Positions 33,331 to 45,887 of a stretch of DNA of 64,000 nt are shown here, one piece after another (position 1 is the stretch's first letter; every line of letters begins with the position of its first letter). The notes under the pieces are model-generated. The model saw only the letters and a program-made list of their open reading frames with translations, was not told the DNA's origin and did not search any database. The stretch is from Loxodes magnus (lineage: Eukaryota; Ciliophora; Karyorelictea; Loxodida; Loxodidae), in assembly GCA_946699065.1 (NCBI GenBank), contig CAMPDV010001543.1, positions 41,439-105,438 on the forward strand, written 5' to 3'. The translations under genes were made by a program, and so were the position numbers.

Positions 33331-34980
33331 TCTAATTACATTAAATTTATCACATATAAACTACCAAAACCAGTTCTTACTACAGATCAAGATATTTATT
33401 TCAATTCTTAACTAGAATAAGTGCTATTTATTTTTCCAAAGAAACGTAAATCATTAATTTCATAAAACTAAAATTATGAACCTCTTTAAATCAAACTAAG
33501 TATAAATCTTCTTTATCATAGATATTTCCTTTAAATAGTGCTACTTCAGCTATTTATTTAATTAATCTAATATTTAGAACTTCTATATCTTATTCAATCC
33601 TTTACTAAAACCTACTTACTTTTTATTTAACCTTTATATTCAAACATTAAAATACTAATAGGAAGTCTAAATTATTTATTCCATTCAAATAAGTGCTTAA
33701 CTACAATAACCCTAAACATTCTTTATCAGTTTATATATTTTTAAAAAGAAACTCTTTCTTTATAAAAAGTTAATTATCTTCCTTCTATTCTTTATGGTAA
33801 TTAAGTACTATATAACTAAATTTCTGAGAATAAGTTATAAACAAGAAAAAGCATTTTTCGTAACTAAAATACTTTTTTTAAGTAAATTATGCATTAAAGA
33901 TAAACTAACTTTAGGAAGATTTAACATAAATTTTATTGATGATTTGTAGAAAAGTAGTAATGATAATTAATAGTAGGAATAGAGAAAAAATGAAAAAAAA
34001 ATTACTTTGACAATTACAAGAAATTATATCTTAGTAATCATAGAAACATTTTAAAGTTGATAAATAAACTATAGTGTTTTATTAATTTTATTAATATATA
34101 AATGTAAATAATATAAAGTATATAGCAATTTAGCTTTTAGATAAAGTTTATATATATAGTAATAAATATATTTTTAATATAATATAATATAATTTAATTA
34201 TAATTATTTTATCTCTAATATCTTTATTAGGTAGTCATTAAATATCTAATTTTACTAAAACTCAGTACTATTTTACTTTTATAGTCAGAATCTCTAGAGC
34301 AGTCTTAAATTAACTAATTAATTAGTTAATTTATTATAAGATTATAAGCTATAATTTCTTAAAATTATTTATAGAGATATATACTTCAATAATCCTTCTT
34401 TAGATGAAATATAACTAGCTAAATTTAGTTTGTGTAATAGAATTATATTTAAGATCTGCTTTTGCTTAGAAGAGATTCTATATAATAAAATGATTTCTGA
34501 ACATCTTACTTTTTAGATTCTTAAACCAACATGAGTCAAGATAAATAAATACAATTCACATAATATCAAAATTCTAATTAACCTTATTTAATAAATATCT
34601 TCCTTTATTTATCATTTTTTACTTCAAAAATCTCATATCATTTATTCAAATAGAAACTAGAAATAATTTCAAAGATGAAAGCATATGTAAAGTTAACTTA
34701 TATTTAATTATTATTATTATTTACTAATAACTTATGACCAAATATACTTAGCTAACTATCAACTTATTAATAATAATCGGAAATATATTCACAAATTAAC
34801 ATTTTTCTCAGGAATTTACTAAATAAAAGACTATTACTATTTGGAAAGAATGCATTAAAATCTTAGTTTCAATACAATAAAACAAAGTTATCAGACTAAA
34901 CAAAAGATTTATCTTTCATCCAATAAAATCATAATTCTTCTAAAATTTTTTTATTTGTTTATTTACTTTAGTTTTTCTTT
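33331..34980. other. AT-rich spacer downstream of the TPR remnant
   Basis: C-rich plus-strand text continues to about 33800 and may be further TPR decay, but no repeat is legible. From 33850 on the sequence is nearly pure A/T. Nothing else is supported. Confidence 0.4.
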
Positions 34981-34984
34981 TAAT

Positions 34985-35232
34985 TATAGTTTTTTTAAAT
35001 AAATTCTTGTGTGTAGCATCTCATACGAAGGATATGCCCTTTATATTCATTAACAGACTGTTTAGAATAAATATCATATATAAAACTTTGTCTATGTATA
35101 CATTTAAAGTTAAAGACAAGATTTTCAAGGGAATACTTGAAATGGGGAGGAAAATATCGAAGAAGCTTTTTAAATTTTAAAAAACTTTTTAAAATAGTTG
35201 CGTGGTTTTGCGGTACTATGTGCTCTATAATA
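34985..35232 (-). CDS. Candidate coding exon, basic protein fragment
   Basis: A G+C-richer island reads, on the minus strand, about 75 codons without UAA, UAG or UGA. It runs from about EHIVPQNHATILKSFLKF through PPHFKYSLENLVFNFKC to KGHILRMRCYTQEF. The lack of all three triplets in such AT-rich DNA is unusual. No start or stop can be fixed and no family is recognised. A structured RNA is the alternative explanation for the island. Confidence 0.3.
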
Positions 35233-36440
35233 TAAATTTTTTACCAATATTTACTTAAATTTTAAATTAATATTCTCCCTTCTTTATTCAAGATATCATA
35301 TATTAATATCTAAATAAATGAAAAATTTATTCAAATAAGCTAAAAAATAGCAAATATTTACTAAACTTATAATTAAGATTAAAAGATTTAGCTTTATTTA
35401 ATAAATATAGCTTTTTAATTTTTACTACTCTTTTTCTTTTTGATCTAAGATTATTCTTCCTATTTTTATTTGATTTTTTCCATTCTAATTTTATTAGACT
35501 TACTTTTGTGATTAGATTTATTACATAAAATATTTATTGCTTTATTTAAGCTTTCTTTTAAATTGCCACTTTTTAAATTTAAAATACTCAATTATGTTTC
35601 CAATAAATTTTATTTTTTAAATTAAACTCAAACTATTTAGAAATTTTTCAGTTTAATATTCTACTTATTATATTTAATTTTTAACTCTTGCATAATTTAT
35701 TCAATAATTTTCAAATCTCACTTTCATTTTTTTTAATTAAATCAAATATTACTTTTTTTAATTTTAAAACCTTGAATAGAAAATAAGCAAATAAGAAACT
35801 TAAAAGTTTTAACTGACCTTTTATTAAATAATTCTTCTTACATTTTAAATTATTTCTAATAATTTTTTTTAAAATTATCTCTAACTATAATTTATTTATT
35901 TCTTTTAATTTCACTTAATTAAGATTAAAAGCAATTCATATTTATCATAATGAAATTAATCTTTAGCTTTTTATATTAGAAACTATTTAAAAATAAAATA
36001 AAATAGTTTCAATATTTAGTAGCATTGGGATTCATTTGTAATACTTATAATCTTAGTTATAATTATTATTGCATTTTTAATTATTAAAATTTTCAATTTT
36101 CAATCAACTATTTTCCATTTTCTTTAGCATTACTTTTTTCAATAATATGACTTGTACCTTAGCCCCTTTTATTCATTCAATTCTTTTAAAGTATAATCTT
36201 TCTCGTAAAAAAATTTAAAGTAGCTTCTTTAAAATAATGGAATAAACTATGCTTTTGAATTATTAATTTAAGGAATTAGTTTTATAATTTATTGGATATA
36301 TAGTTTTAGTTTTATATAATTAATTAATTTTTATCCTTATTTTGAAAACTAAATGATTTCATAGTCCAAATTAATATTTTATAGTATTTAAATTTAAAAT
36401 ATTTATAACTTTATTTTATTATTTTTGCTAGTTTTTATCA
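35233..36440. other. AT-rich spacer
   Basis: The sequence is strongly T-rich on the plus strand, with homopolymer runs. I see nothing that can be supported as a gene, repeat or RNA. Confidence 0.4.
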
Positions 36441-36441
36441 T

Positions 36442-37014
36442 CATTTCTGTAGATTCACATTAAACTGTAGTGTCCTTTTTTTATTGGGATTTAATTTCTT
36501 AACCATTTTTTATGTAGAAAGTTATTACTCTCTTCCATTTGGTCAATAATAAATATAATATAAGGCAGATTTATATAATCGATGGAATAACGAATAACTA
36601 GCATGTAATACAATTAAAATAGCAAATATAAAAGATAGAAAAACTAGAAAACATGCAAGAAATCTGATTGAATAACTAGACCTATAATTTCCATCTATGA
36701 AAGGATTTTTTAATAAGATTTAATCATAAATAATAATTAAAATGGAAGATATTGAAAAATAATTCAATGAAGTTCCTCGATTGTTTTAATTCAAATTTTT
36801 TAATTTTAAAAGCAAATAAAGAAATTGTAAGAAAAGTAAGAAGAAAACCAAGTAGTAGTTTAAAAAGCTTTAGATTAGTAATCAAGTATTCCAATGTAAA
36901 TTGAATCTCAATATCTATACAAATAAGATAAATTTCTATCTTAGAAAAATCCGTTGCTACATTTGCTAAAAGAATCACTGCTGAAAAAATGTTGAAAGAA
37001 ATAATAAGCAACAA
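36442..37014 (-). CDS. Candidate multi-span membrane protein
   Basis: From the ATG whose first base is 37014, 96 codons are free of UAA, UAG and UGA, and encode two or three hydrophobic spans (ISFNIFSAVILLANVA, LLLGFLLTFLTISLFAF). Further on, a different frame gives PFIDGNYRSSYSIRFLACF and a final hydrophobic span, ending at tandem UGAs near 36442-36447. A frame change near 36700 is needed. I find no obvious short GT...AG intron there, so either the gene is broken or the 3' half is misread. It is divergent from the candidate starting at 37062. The family is unknown. Confidence 0.35.
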
Positions 37015-38647
37015 ACATTAGAAGAATTATTCTACTTTTGACTAACAAGAACAGGATAAATATGGAAAAAATTATATAATTCAAGAATCAATGATTAGAA
37101 TAACAATTGGAGAAGAAACTAGAAGAACAAATGGATTTTTGGGGGAAACAAAGATATCGGACTAATGAAGTCCTTTTGACATTCTGTAGTTTAGGAGAGA
37201 GCAGGAGTAAATAAAAGTTAACTGTGAAACTCTTCTCTAAGACTATAAACTCAATTTAATCCTTTTTTATGCATTATCAAGATTTGCCGTATCATCACCT
37301 CTTTTTCTTATATTTCTGTTTTTATTTTTGAAGAATTAAGTTCATACATTTTTTCAATTTTTTTGTTATCTAAGTTCTTTAAATTTTTATCTAATCATTG
37401 AATTGATAAGATACAATATCAATTTTAATTTCTTTAGTAATCCATAAAAATGTCGTTTATAAGAACAGTTGTTCAAGATGCATCATCACTTCTCTTATTT
37501 ATTTTATAGGATAAAATTAACTCATCCTTTTGTTGAGAAATGTCTTCATTTTGTCAAATTACCTATATATGGAACTATTTTCCTATTCAATTAGTGAAAT
37601 GATGTCCTAGTTACCTTTTTATTTTTTGCCTTTTATTCTATGATTAAGATTTTATTGACTTTTGCTTTTTCTCTTCTAGTCAAGGTTATCTCCTTTGATT
37701 AGTTTGGTAATTTCCATTTGAATAGGTTTTAGTATTAATTTTTAGAATGTAGGAATGGAATATTGGTTGAATAAGTTTGTAATAGTTGGTTGTAAGATTT
37801 GTATTGATTGATTAAATTGGTTTTGTAATGTGATAAATAATGGGAAATGTTAGGAATAGATTTAAATATAAGTTTTTGAATAAAAATATAGTTTAATTCT
37901 AAGTATTAAAAGTTATAAAAGGTAATTATCTGCAAATATTGTAAAATATTGATCTATAATAATAAAATAGTTTTTAGTTATTCTTTTTAAAGGAAAACAT
38001 TTTATGTAGATCAATAATCTGTTGGATATTCAAGTTTACTGAGTTGTTGATAAATTACTAATTAATTACATTTAATCTAATAAAAAATGTTTAAATCATT
38101 TATATATCCATAAATCCGCTTAGCAGGATTTCAATTTTAAATTTACATTAGAAATATTAATAAAACTTTAGATTGATAATTAATAAATAATTTATGATGA
38201 ATTATAAATCTTGGTAAGATATTAAGTTTTTTATAGTATTTGGAATAGTTAGTAATCTAAGCATATTATTTAATAGCATTACAATTTTATAAAATTTATA
38301 TCCTCTATATTTTTATTAGCTTTTAATTTCAAGTAATCATCATCTGAAGACATATTATTGGCATTTTTAACTACTTATTTATTTATTTTTCGTAGAAGGA
38401 GGATTTATAAAGATCACTTATTTCCAATTCGCTGTAAATGATTTGTTTTTGTAAATTAATTCTATTTAAATTAAAAAATTTAGGCCATTTTACTGAAAGT
38501 AACATGCTTATTGGAAACATTTTTTTCTAACTTTCAACAATTTACATTCATTAGCTGGAAATTTTGGCTCATTTATTTAAAACTTTAGGATTGAAAAAAT
38601 CATACCTATTTAAACATTTCTTGAACATTTTATATGCTAGCCAAGTG
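37000..38647. repeat. Inverted repeat copy B, paired with 1-1600
   Basis: This is the reverse complement of the window start. The outer edge at 38647 (CACTTGGCTAGCAT on the minus strand) corresponds exactly to base 1. The homologous block includes the membrane-protein-like region of both copies. Substitutions and small indels are frequent. Confidence 0.75.
37062..37770 (+). CDS. Candidate membrane protein, partner of the 1081-1581 copy
   Basis: From ATG 37062 the frame gives a charged N-terminus (MEKIIQFKNQWLEQQLEKKL, one W by UGA) and then RYRTNEVLLTFCSLGESRSK to about 37215. A second frame then matches the left copy, with ALSRFAVSSPLFLIFLFLFL near 37280-37340. The hydrophobic RFAVS block conserved between the copies supports real coding ancestry. 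The frame change near 37220 may be an unlocated short intron or decay. Read together, this is an N-terminal helix followed by membrane spans; the function is unknown. Confidence 0.3.
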
Positions 38648-39060
38648 TTAAGTTTTGAACCCATCTACATAAGTTCTACTGGTTCTAAATTGATAATTGG
38701 CACACACTAAGGGGATTGAAGAATAAATAATGAATTTTAAAGTTTATATAAACTAGTTAAAATCTGGTGAAATTTGATTAAGCAATAATGCCTAGTCTAC
38801 TTTTTCTTTTTGAGTTTATTCAATTTGCTATTTAATAATTTCTTGTTTTTATATCTTGTAATTTGATATTTAAAGAGTAAAAGTCATTATTAATCTTTTT
38901 TTCCTTTTTAAATCATAGTCAAAATAAAACTTAGTGTTAAAAATTCATATATAGATCAGAATCTCGAATAACTTAAAAATTTGCAAAATGATCCGATTTT
39001 ATTGACAGATATGGTAATAAATAGATAATTCGAAGCATTAATTTTGCATAATAAAAAAAT
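38648..39060. other. Single-copy junction between the two inverted-repeat systems
   Basis: The segment is slightly G+C-richer than its surroundings, with no arm copy detected and no gene supported. Confidence 0.4.
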
Positions 39061-41390
39061 AAATTTTAGTTCAAATTAATTTACTAATTGTTTAAATAGA
39101 AACAATTAATTATTAGATTTACAAATTAATTAATTGTATAGGCTTTATTTTTAGGTTAAAATCTTGATAAAACATAAATAGTTGTGATATATAAAATAGT
39201 TATAAAATAGATTCAAACTTAAAATTTTATATTTATTCTAAGAATTAATTGAATATCTATTAAATTTCTCATGCTATAAATATTTAAAAGAATCTATTTT
39301 TTATTATAAAAATGTAAGATTGTTAAAATTTTAGATGCTGATGAATAGCTTAATACTTTAATACAGTATTTTTAAATCCTTTACTTAACATTTAACTTTG
39401 CTTATAATTATTTAATCTCCTTTTAACTAAATTTTTTGTGCAAGATAAAATATTTAATTAGTATCTCTTTATTCATAAATAAAGTATTAAATATTTTATT
39501 TATTCTAAAATTTTAAGGTATATCATCATTTATATTTAATAAAAAAGGGTAACTTATTTTTAATATATTAGTTAAAAATAATTTAAACATATTGTATAAC
39601 ATCAAGAGATCAAATTTTAATACTCAAAATTCTTAGAGTCAAAGGTCTTCAATTTTCTTTTAATATTAATCGTATATCTTTCTTATTTTATTAAAATCCA
39701 ATTTAATAATATTAATCAATTTTAAAAAATATGCTTCAACGTTTTTTTCATTTATTAATCAAAAATATTCAAAATCTTCTATAAAAATTAAATTTAATCT
39801 TAATATTTTTAAAATGCTTTCTCTTAATCAATTTCTTTATTCAAATTACTGTGGAAATAACATATACAAAAATTATTTCATCTTAAAGTATTAGTCTTTA
39901 AATTTTCCAAAATCTTTAGTCCGTCCGAATTTATCCTGTAGTGAAAAATGCTGAAAGAATTAAAATTAAAATTTTATAGATTTGGCTATCTTTACATTTA
40001 CAATTCTTTTTTAATTTTAAAAACTCAGCCCTTTCTTTGTAGAAATGCCTTCAAAATTAAGTCTATCTTCAATTTAGCAACTCATTCTTTAAAAATTTTT
40101 ATTTAATCAATTTCTTATGCATTTATACACACAATATTATTTAGAAATTTTTTGAAAAAAAAATAGTCTGTCCAAAAAATTTCTTGTAGTGTAAAACGCT
40201 GAGTAAAGCATAATTAAAATTTTTCCTTTTTTACATACTTTTCTTCTTTAAAATTTTTTAATTTTAAAACTTTGTAAATTTATCTCTTTCTTATTTATAT
40301 CGAAAAAATAAATATGTTTTAGAATTTAAAGATTTTTAATTTTTTCTTGTAAGCATTTTTTATAAATTAAATATTTCCTTTTAATATAATGTTATATATT
40401 TAAAATCACTGATAAAAATTCCTTTGACATTTACAAACTTTCTATTTTATTTGTTAATTAATAAAAATTAGCTGAAACATAGATAAAAATATTATTTTTA
40501 TTGTAAAGAGCTGCGCACCAACGAGGTGCTAAGCACTCTATAATCAATCTTTTTGATTATTTATTTATAAAAAACTCTAACTTTTTTCAAACCTTTTATA
40601 AACTTTAAAAAAAAATCAAAAAAAATGATTAAAATTCCTTTCATAAAAAATAAATTATTTTCTTAAATTATTATCACTATTAACTATTAGACCTTTTTAC
40701 TCTTTTTAGATCATCTCAAATTCTTCATATAATTATACAAAAATTTAGTCCATCAAAAATATCTTATAGTGTAATCTACTGAGAAAAAAAACAAATTTTT
40801 ATTTTCAAAAATTTACACTAATAAAAATTAAATTAAATATATGTAAAAAATAAAAAAAAATTTAAATTGAAAAATACAAAAATAATTAAGCAAAATAAAA
40901 ACAAAATTATAAAAGCTTTGACATCTAAAATAATTTAAAAATTTAAATCTTAAAAAATAAACATTTATACCAGAAACTTTTATAGTAGAAACTTTTATAG
41001 TAGAAACTTTTATAGTAGAAACTTTTATAGTAGAAACTTTTATAGTAGAAACTTTTATAGTAGAAATTTTTAATTTCCAATCCCTCATTATTATTAACAC
41101 TTATAAATATAAATCATACTCTTCTTCACCATACTCTTTTACTTTTAAAATACTTAGTTAATAACGTAATTACTCTTTTAGATTTAAAAAATCATTAACA
41201 AATTCAATCCTTTATTTAATAAATATTTACACCCTCTTTGACTCAAATTTAATCATAATCCAAATTACATACTCTTATTTTTCATTTTTATCTATTATAT
41301 ACATACTCTTATATCATTATATTTATATTCACATTTAAATATAACCATCTAGAAAACTTAGTAACTTCGTTACATTATAATATTATAACA
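39061..41390. other. AT-rich inner arm segment with a recurring 30-bp word
   Basis: A word of the form TAGTCCGTCC...CTTGTAGTGTAAAACGCTGAG occurs near 39915, 40175 and 40745, with one reverse copy in the left arm near 25498. A GC-rich hairpin GCACC-AACGA-GGTGC lies near 40513-40527. No gene is supported. Confidence 0.45.
40978..41067 (+). repeat. 15-bp tandem repeat, about 6 copies
   Basis: The unit AGAAACTTTTATAGT is repeated almost perfectly. The matching place in the left arm (near 25290-25330) has only degenerate units, so the array expanded in the right arm or shrank in the left. Confidence 0.9.
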
Positions 41391-41397
41391 TAACTTA

Positions 41398-41527
41398 ATA
41401 TAAAAGTATAACTGTATAACTGTATAACTTTATGATAAAATTATAGATTAGTATTATAACAGTATAAAAGTATAACAATATAACATTATAGTAGTATAAC
41501 AGTATAACAGTATAACAGTATAATAGA
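41398..41527 (-). repeat. Minisatellite, TTATACTG units (right arm)
   Basis: These are tandem ACAGTATA/AGTATAAC units just past the stop of the right RING-WD40 gene, the shorter counterpart of the left array at 24601-24837. Confidence 0.8.
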
Positions 41528-41609
41528 ATATTGATTATTCAAACACTTAAATTAATTAATTTAAATAAATATATTAATTTAATAAGTTCATTAATTTAAT
41601 AAAAACATC

Positions 41610-43931
41610 TCATCTCATACTTCTCTTAAAGTCCTACTCACTCATCTATATGTTGCTTGCTTCACAATCACTCAATCTCATTCCATAGGGAGCATATACA
41701 CTATTCCAATCCAACTACTTTATTATTAAATTAATTAAATTGACACCTACCTATCCTACAGATTCATCAGCACTTAACAACCTCTGTACATTCCATCTTC
41801 TCAAGTAGCCATATTCATCCCCAGAATAAATCCATCTTGAATCCTTTGATAATGCCAAGGAACATATTGCATGTTCGTGACCACTCAAAGTTAATACACA
41901 TTAACCAGCTGACAAAGACCATATCTTTATGGTTGAGTCACGAGATGCTGATATGATATATCTAGAGTCCAAGGAGATTAATACCGAGGTAACAATAGAA
42001 GCATATCCCTCTAAAGTTCTCAGGAGAGTACCATCAGAGAAATTCCATATCTTTATGGTTGTGTCATGTGATGCTGATATGATATATCTAGAGTCCAAGG
42101 AGATTAATACCGAGGTAACAATAGAAGCATATCCCTCTAAAGTTCTCAGGAGAGTACCATCAGAGAAATTCCATATCTTTATGGTTGTGTCATGTGATGC
42201 TGATATGATATATCTAGAGTCCAAGGAGATTACTACCGATCTAACATAAGAAGTATGTCCCTCTAAAGTATTGATTAAGGCAGATGTTTAATAATCTCAG
42301 ATCTTAATTGTTTCATCACCTGAACCAGTGATGATATAATGATTGTCTGGAGAGATAGCTATTGAGTTGATGCCGTAGGAATGACCTCTAAGTTCATGAG
42401 GATACTCAGTTGCTATATCGGAAAGATTAGCATTACTCAATACACAACCGATAAACTTAGTGTTTCTTAAATTACATTGATGGAAACTTGAATTAGAGAA
42501 ATTACATCTAGTAAATGTCATGTCCGATAGATCTGCTTACACTAATCTCATGTTGGAGAAATTTTATTATGATGCAAACTTAACATTCAGGTAGTTAAGT
42601 ATCGTTATCACATTCGATGATAACTACGATACTTCCTATAATGATCTAGATAAGTCTAACATCTAATTTAATTTGTCAGCCAGTTATATATCTTATACTC
42701 TAGATAACTATAATAAGATTGATGTTGAAAAGGATAAGCTTGAGTAATTTAAAGGAGATTACTTCAAAAACTAGATATCGATACTTTGTTGTTGTATTAG
42801 TTGGTTTAGGATTTGATTTAACTATTCGAATGTTAAGTTATTGAATTTCACTAAGGCTTATTTTATCAAGTTTGGCTGCTCTTACAATTATTGAACTTAA
42901 AAGTTCTATTACTCTAACTAAAGTTCAATAATATGTTGAAGTAACTGTTAATCATTACTTAAAGCAGAATTTGAAACTTCTTGGCATATTTTAAACTGAT
43001 ATTAGTCTTTTTATATTAGTTACTCTTAAAATTATTATTTGACTTAACTTTAGTGTCTTAGGGAGGCTTAATCTTAATATAAGAACTATAGTTATTGGCT
43101 TTGCTATATACCTTATTATTGGAGATCCTATAATTGTTTTTGCTGAAACTACTTTTATTATTATTGACCTTGACATAGACATAGACCACTTATTACCCTT
43201 TATTAACTGAAATAAGATTCTATTAACTAACTGGCTTTTTACTGAGTTAATATCTAACCCTATGAATGATCTCTCAGAAAATTGAAGACATTTAAGAGAT
43301 AATACTGAATATTATATCGCAAACCTTAATCACTTAAATTTAAATTTGACTCTTACTTTATCACATTAATTTCTCTTAGTATATCCGTAAATTACTACTA
43401 TTATTCTTATAGCTAATACTGATTTGCCTGCTGGTGTATATGCTAGCGCTATTACTATTATTATTAAATATTGAGTTCCGATAATCGATTCAGTAAACTC
43501 TTAATCTTATTAACTCTTTAAGTATATTATTCTATCAAGATCTTGAATATTCATTTAATTACCTACTAGCAGATATTATTCCACTACTAACTAATACCAT
43601 TGATAACATTTCTTAAGAGCTATAACTAATCTTATTTCTAATTCTATTATTCCTATAACCAATCGAGTTATTGATTTAACCATACTTAGTTCAATGCACA
43701 AGGTTGTTGAGGCAATTACGGCTATATTGGTTATTGTACCATATAGTTTTGTAGATCCTAAGGACTTATAATAAAAGTTTGCTGGTGATTTATACAATAT
43801 ACCATTCTCGTAAGCTGATATATGGCACTTAGACAGTTTAAACATTAAACACAGTTGCAAGGAAGTTGCTTGGCTTAAAATTAACCTTAATCGAAAGCAT
43901 TTCTACAGTTAGGACACTGTTACATATCCAT
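41610..43931 (-). CDS. RING-like / coiled-coil / pentapeptide / WD40 protein, 5 repeats
   Basis: This is the paralogue of the left-arm gene: 774 codons including the UGA stop at 41610-41612, one frame throughout with UAR = Gln and two internal UGA = Trp (the KWIF site and the IKIWD site, both shared with the left copy). The domain order is identical: Cys-rich RING-like module, Gln-rich linker, pentapeptide-like MTFTRCNFSNSSF, then WD40 repeats. It has five WD40 repeats against seven. The length difference of 84 codons equals exactly two 42-residue repeats, since smaller in-frame indels cancel. Two central repeats are nearly identical to each other (GYASIVTSVLISLDSRYI), a sign of recent repeat turnover. 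Most changes between paralogues are conservative, which suggests both stayed under selection for some time. Confidence 0.85.
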
Positions 43932-44129
43932 TTATAAAAAATAAAATTAGTTTTAGTATTTAGAAACTAATTACAATGAAATAAAAATTAAAATATTTAA
44001 AATTTAATTATTAAATTTAATTTATTAATAAAATGAAAATTAATAAAGATTAATTTCTCTTAAGGAATAAGGAAGAAGAGATGGTTTATACCCAAAATAT
44101 AGGGGCCATATCATAAAAAATGGGCTCTC

Positions 44130-44588
44130 CTATCAAAAATTCGTAAAGAGAAAATAACCTTAGGTAAGAGACACTGAATCTCCAATCATCGAGATGAAGA
44201 CCAGTGTCGTTATTTATTGTCTCATTCAGGATTGGGTAATTTACGCGCCTGCTGCCTTCCTTAGATGTGGTCTCTCAGGCTCCGGAATTGAACCCTAATT
44301 CTCCGTTACCCATCACTGCCATGGTAATCTAATACCATCGAAAACTGATAGGGCAGAAACTTGAATGACTCACCATGCTTCATGGTCCTTGTGCATTATA
44401 ATTCCCACACAAACTAAATATCTAATAAACATTTTGCATGTATTCTAGAATTACTACGGTTATCTAACACACCATCAAATAAACTATCACTGTTTAATGA
44501 GCCTTCGCAGTTCCACGAGTAAATGTTTAAACATGCATGGCTTAGTCTTTGAGACAAACAAATGACTACTGGCAGGATCAGCCAGATT
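44130..44588 (-). rRNA. 18S rRNA, 5' end (truncated copy, right arm)
   Basis: This is the mirror of 21301-21745. It is closer to consensus in places (GATCCTGCCAGTAGTCAT and GGCAGCAGGCGCGTAAATTA read normally here but not in the left copy) and less so in others, so each arm decayed independently. It shares the missing bases of the ACGGCTACCACATC stem with the left copy. Confidence 0.9.
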
Positions 44589-45411
44589 TATACTTTTCTA
44601 TTTCCATCCACTTCTTCTATATACTCCTTTCCACCCCTTCATTTATGTTTCATAACACTACCCTTCTAATATCCATACTACAGCCCATCTTTTACCCTTA
44701 CTTATCTTAAAAATATACGCTAAGTCACCACTATAGGCATCAAGATCTTTTTACCTTCTTAGCCATCTTTCATTTCTTATATATGCATTTCTCAATTTTA
44801 GATTCACGCCTTTGTCACACATAACTCATTCATTAAGCACATCATTTTAAGCTTACAAGTTTCTTTTCTAATTTTTATCTACTTATATTGAATCATCTTT
44901 TCTCAAACGGAAGCACTTAAAGTACTTAATACTTAAGTATCATCTTCTTCGTTCCATTCTTCATCTATCAAAACTTTTTCTTTTGCTTTCTCTTTTTTCA
45001 AATTTTCACTTCCTTTAGAGTCCAAGAAATCTTCTTATTTATGCTTTTTACTTTTCTTTTCATTCTTTTATCTCTATCCTTCTACTATTGATTAGCACTT
45101 AAAAATTCATCTCTTCTTCATCATCATTAGATAGTCAAGCATCAATACCTTTTCAAGTTGGGTCTTTAGCAGCTTTTATTTCAAATTTTCAAAAATTTGA
45201 AATTTTGTACTTAATAATAAAAGTAAGTTAAAGTAAGTAAAACCCCAACAGAGATAGTAATGAGAATCTCGATGTAAAACCCTAGATAGATGATACAAAG
45301 ATAAGTAACTAAAGGAAAGACTAGGTACTACTCGGTAAGATTAGGTACTATTAGGTACAACTTCTTTTTAACTAGGTACTAATAGGTACATGTACTCGGT
45401 ACAACTAGGTA
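44589..45411 (-). other. Intergenic-spacer-like segment (right arm)
   Basis: This is the counterpart of 20441-21300, with the ACTAGGTAC words near 45320-45410 and degenerate copies of the TTCAAATTTT palindromes near 44998 and 45180. No gene is seen. Confidence 0.5.
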
Positions 45412-45778
45412 CGACTGTGAGCGGTATCTGTCCGTTCTGAGCTGGCCGTAGGACACCTGTGTTATCTTTTAACAGATGTACCGCCCCAGACAAACTCCCC
45501 ACCTAACGGTTTCTCCCTCCCAGTTACATTACTAAAAATTATTGCATGACAGGATAAGTAAAGTGACATTAGTAGTAGTATTTCAAGATCGCTGCTTCCT
45601 ACTTATTCTACGCTTCCTATTCCACTCTACGCTCCAGACTAGAGTCAAACTCAACAGAGTCTTCTTTTCCTGTTGATTATGCCAAGTCCGTTCCCTTGGC
45701 AGTGGCTTCGCTAGGTAGTAGATAGGGACAGTAGGAATCTCGTTAATCCATTCATGCACGTCACTAATTAGATGACGA

Positions 45779-45816
<38 letters not shown>

Positions 45817-45856
45817 ACCATTTATCCGTGCTTCGTTGAATATCATCACCTTGACT

Positions 45857-45887
<31 letters not shown>

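Noticed and set aside
35005-35230. Known structured RNA (U6, 5S, SRP, telomerase RNA) in the G+C island
   Set aside because: No diagnostic motif of these RNAs could be read on either strand; a coding reading on the minus strand is simpler.
40828-41100. 90-aa ORF with STIKV repeats, and the array as a CRISPR
   Set aside because: The repeat is a contiguous 15-bp tandem array without spacers, in eukaryotic A/T DNA. The ORF is a by-product of a period divisible by three.
41929-42249. 106-aa plus-strand ORF and the other short ORFs over 42991-43860 and 23885-24079
   Set aside because: These are other-frame or antisense readings of the RING-WD40 genes. The repeated peptide in them is the complement of the WD40 repeats.
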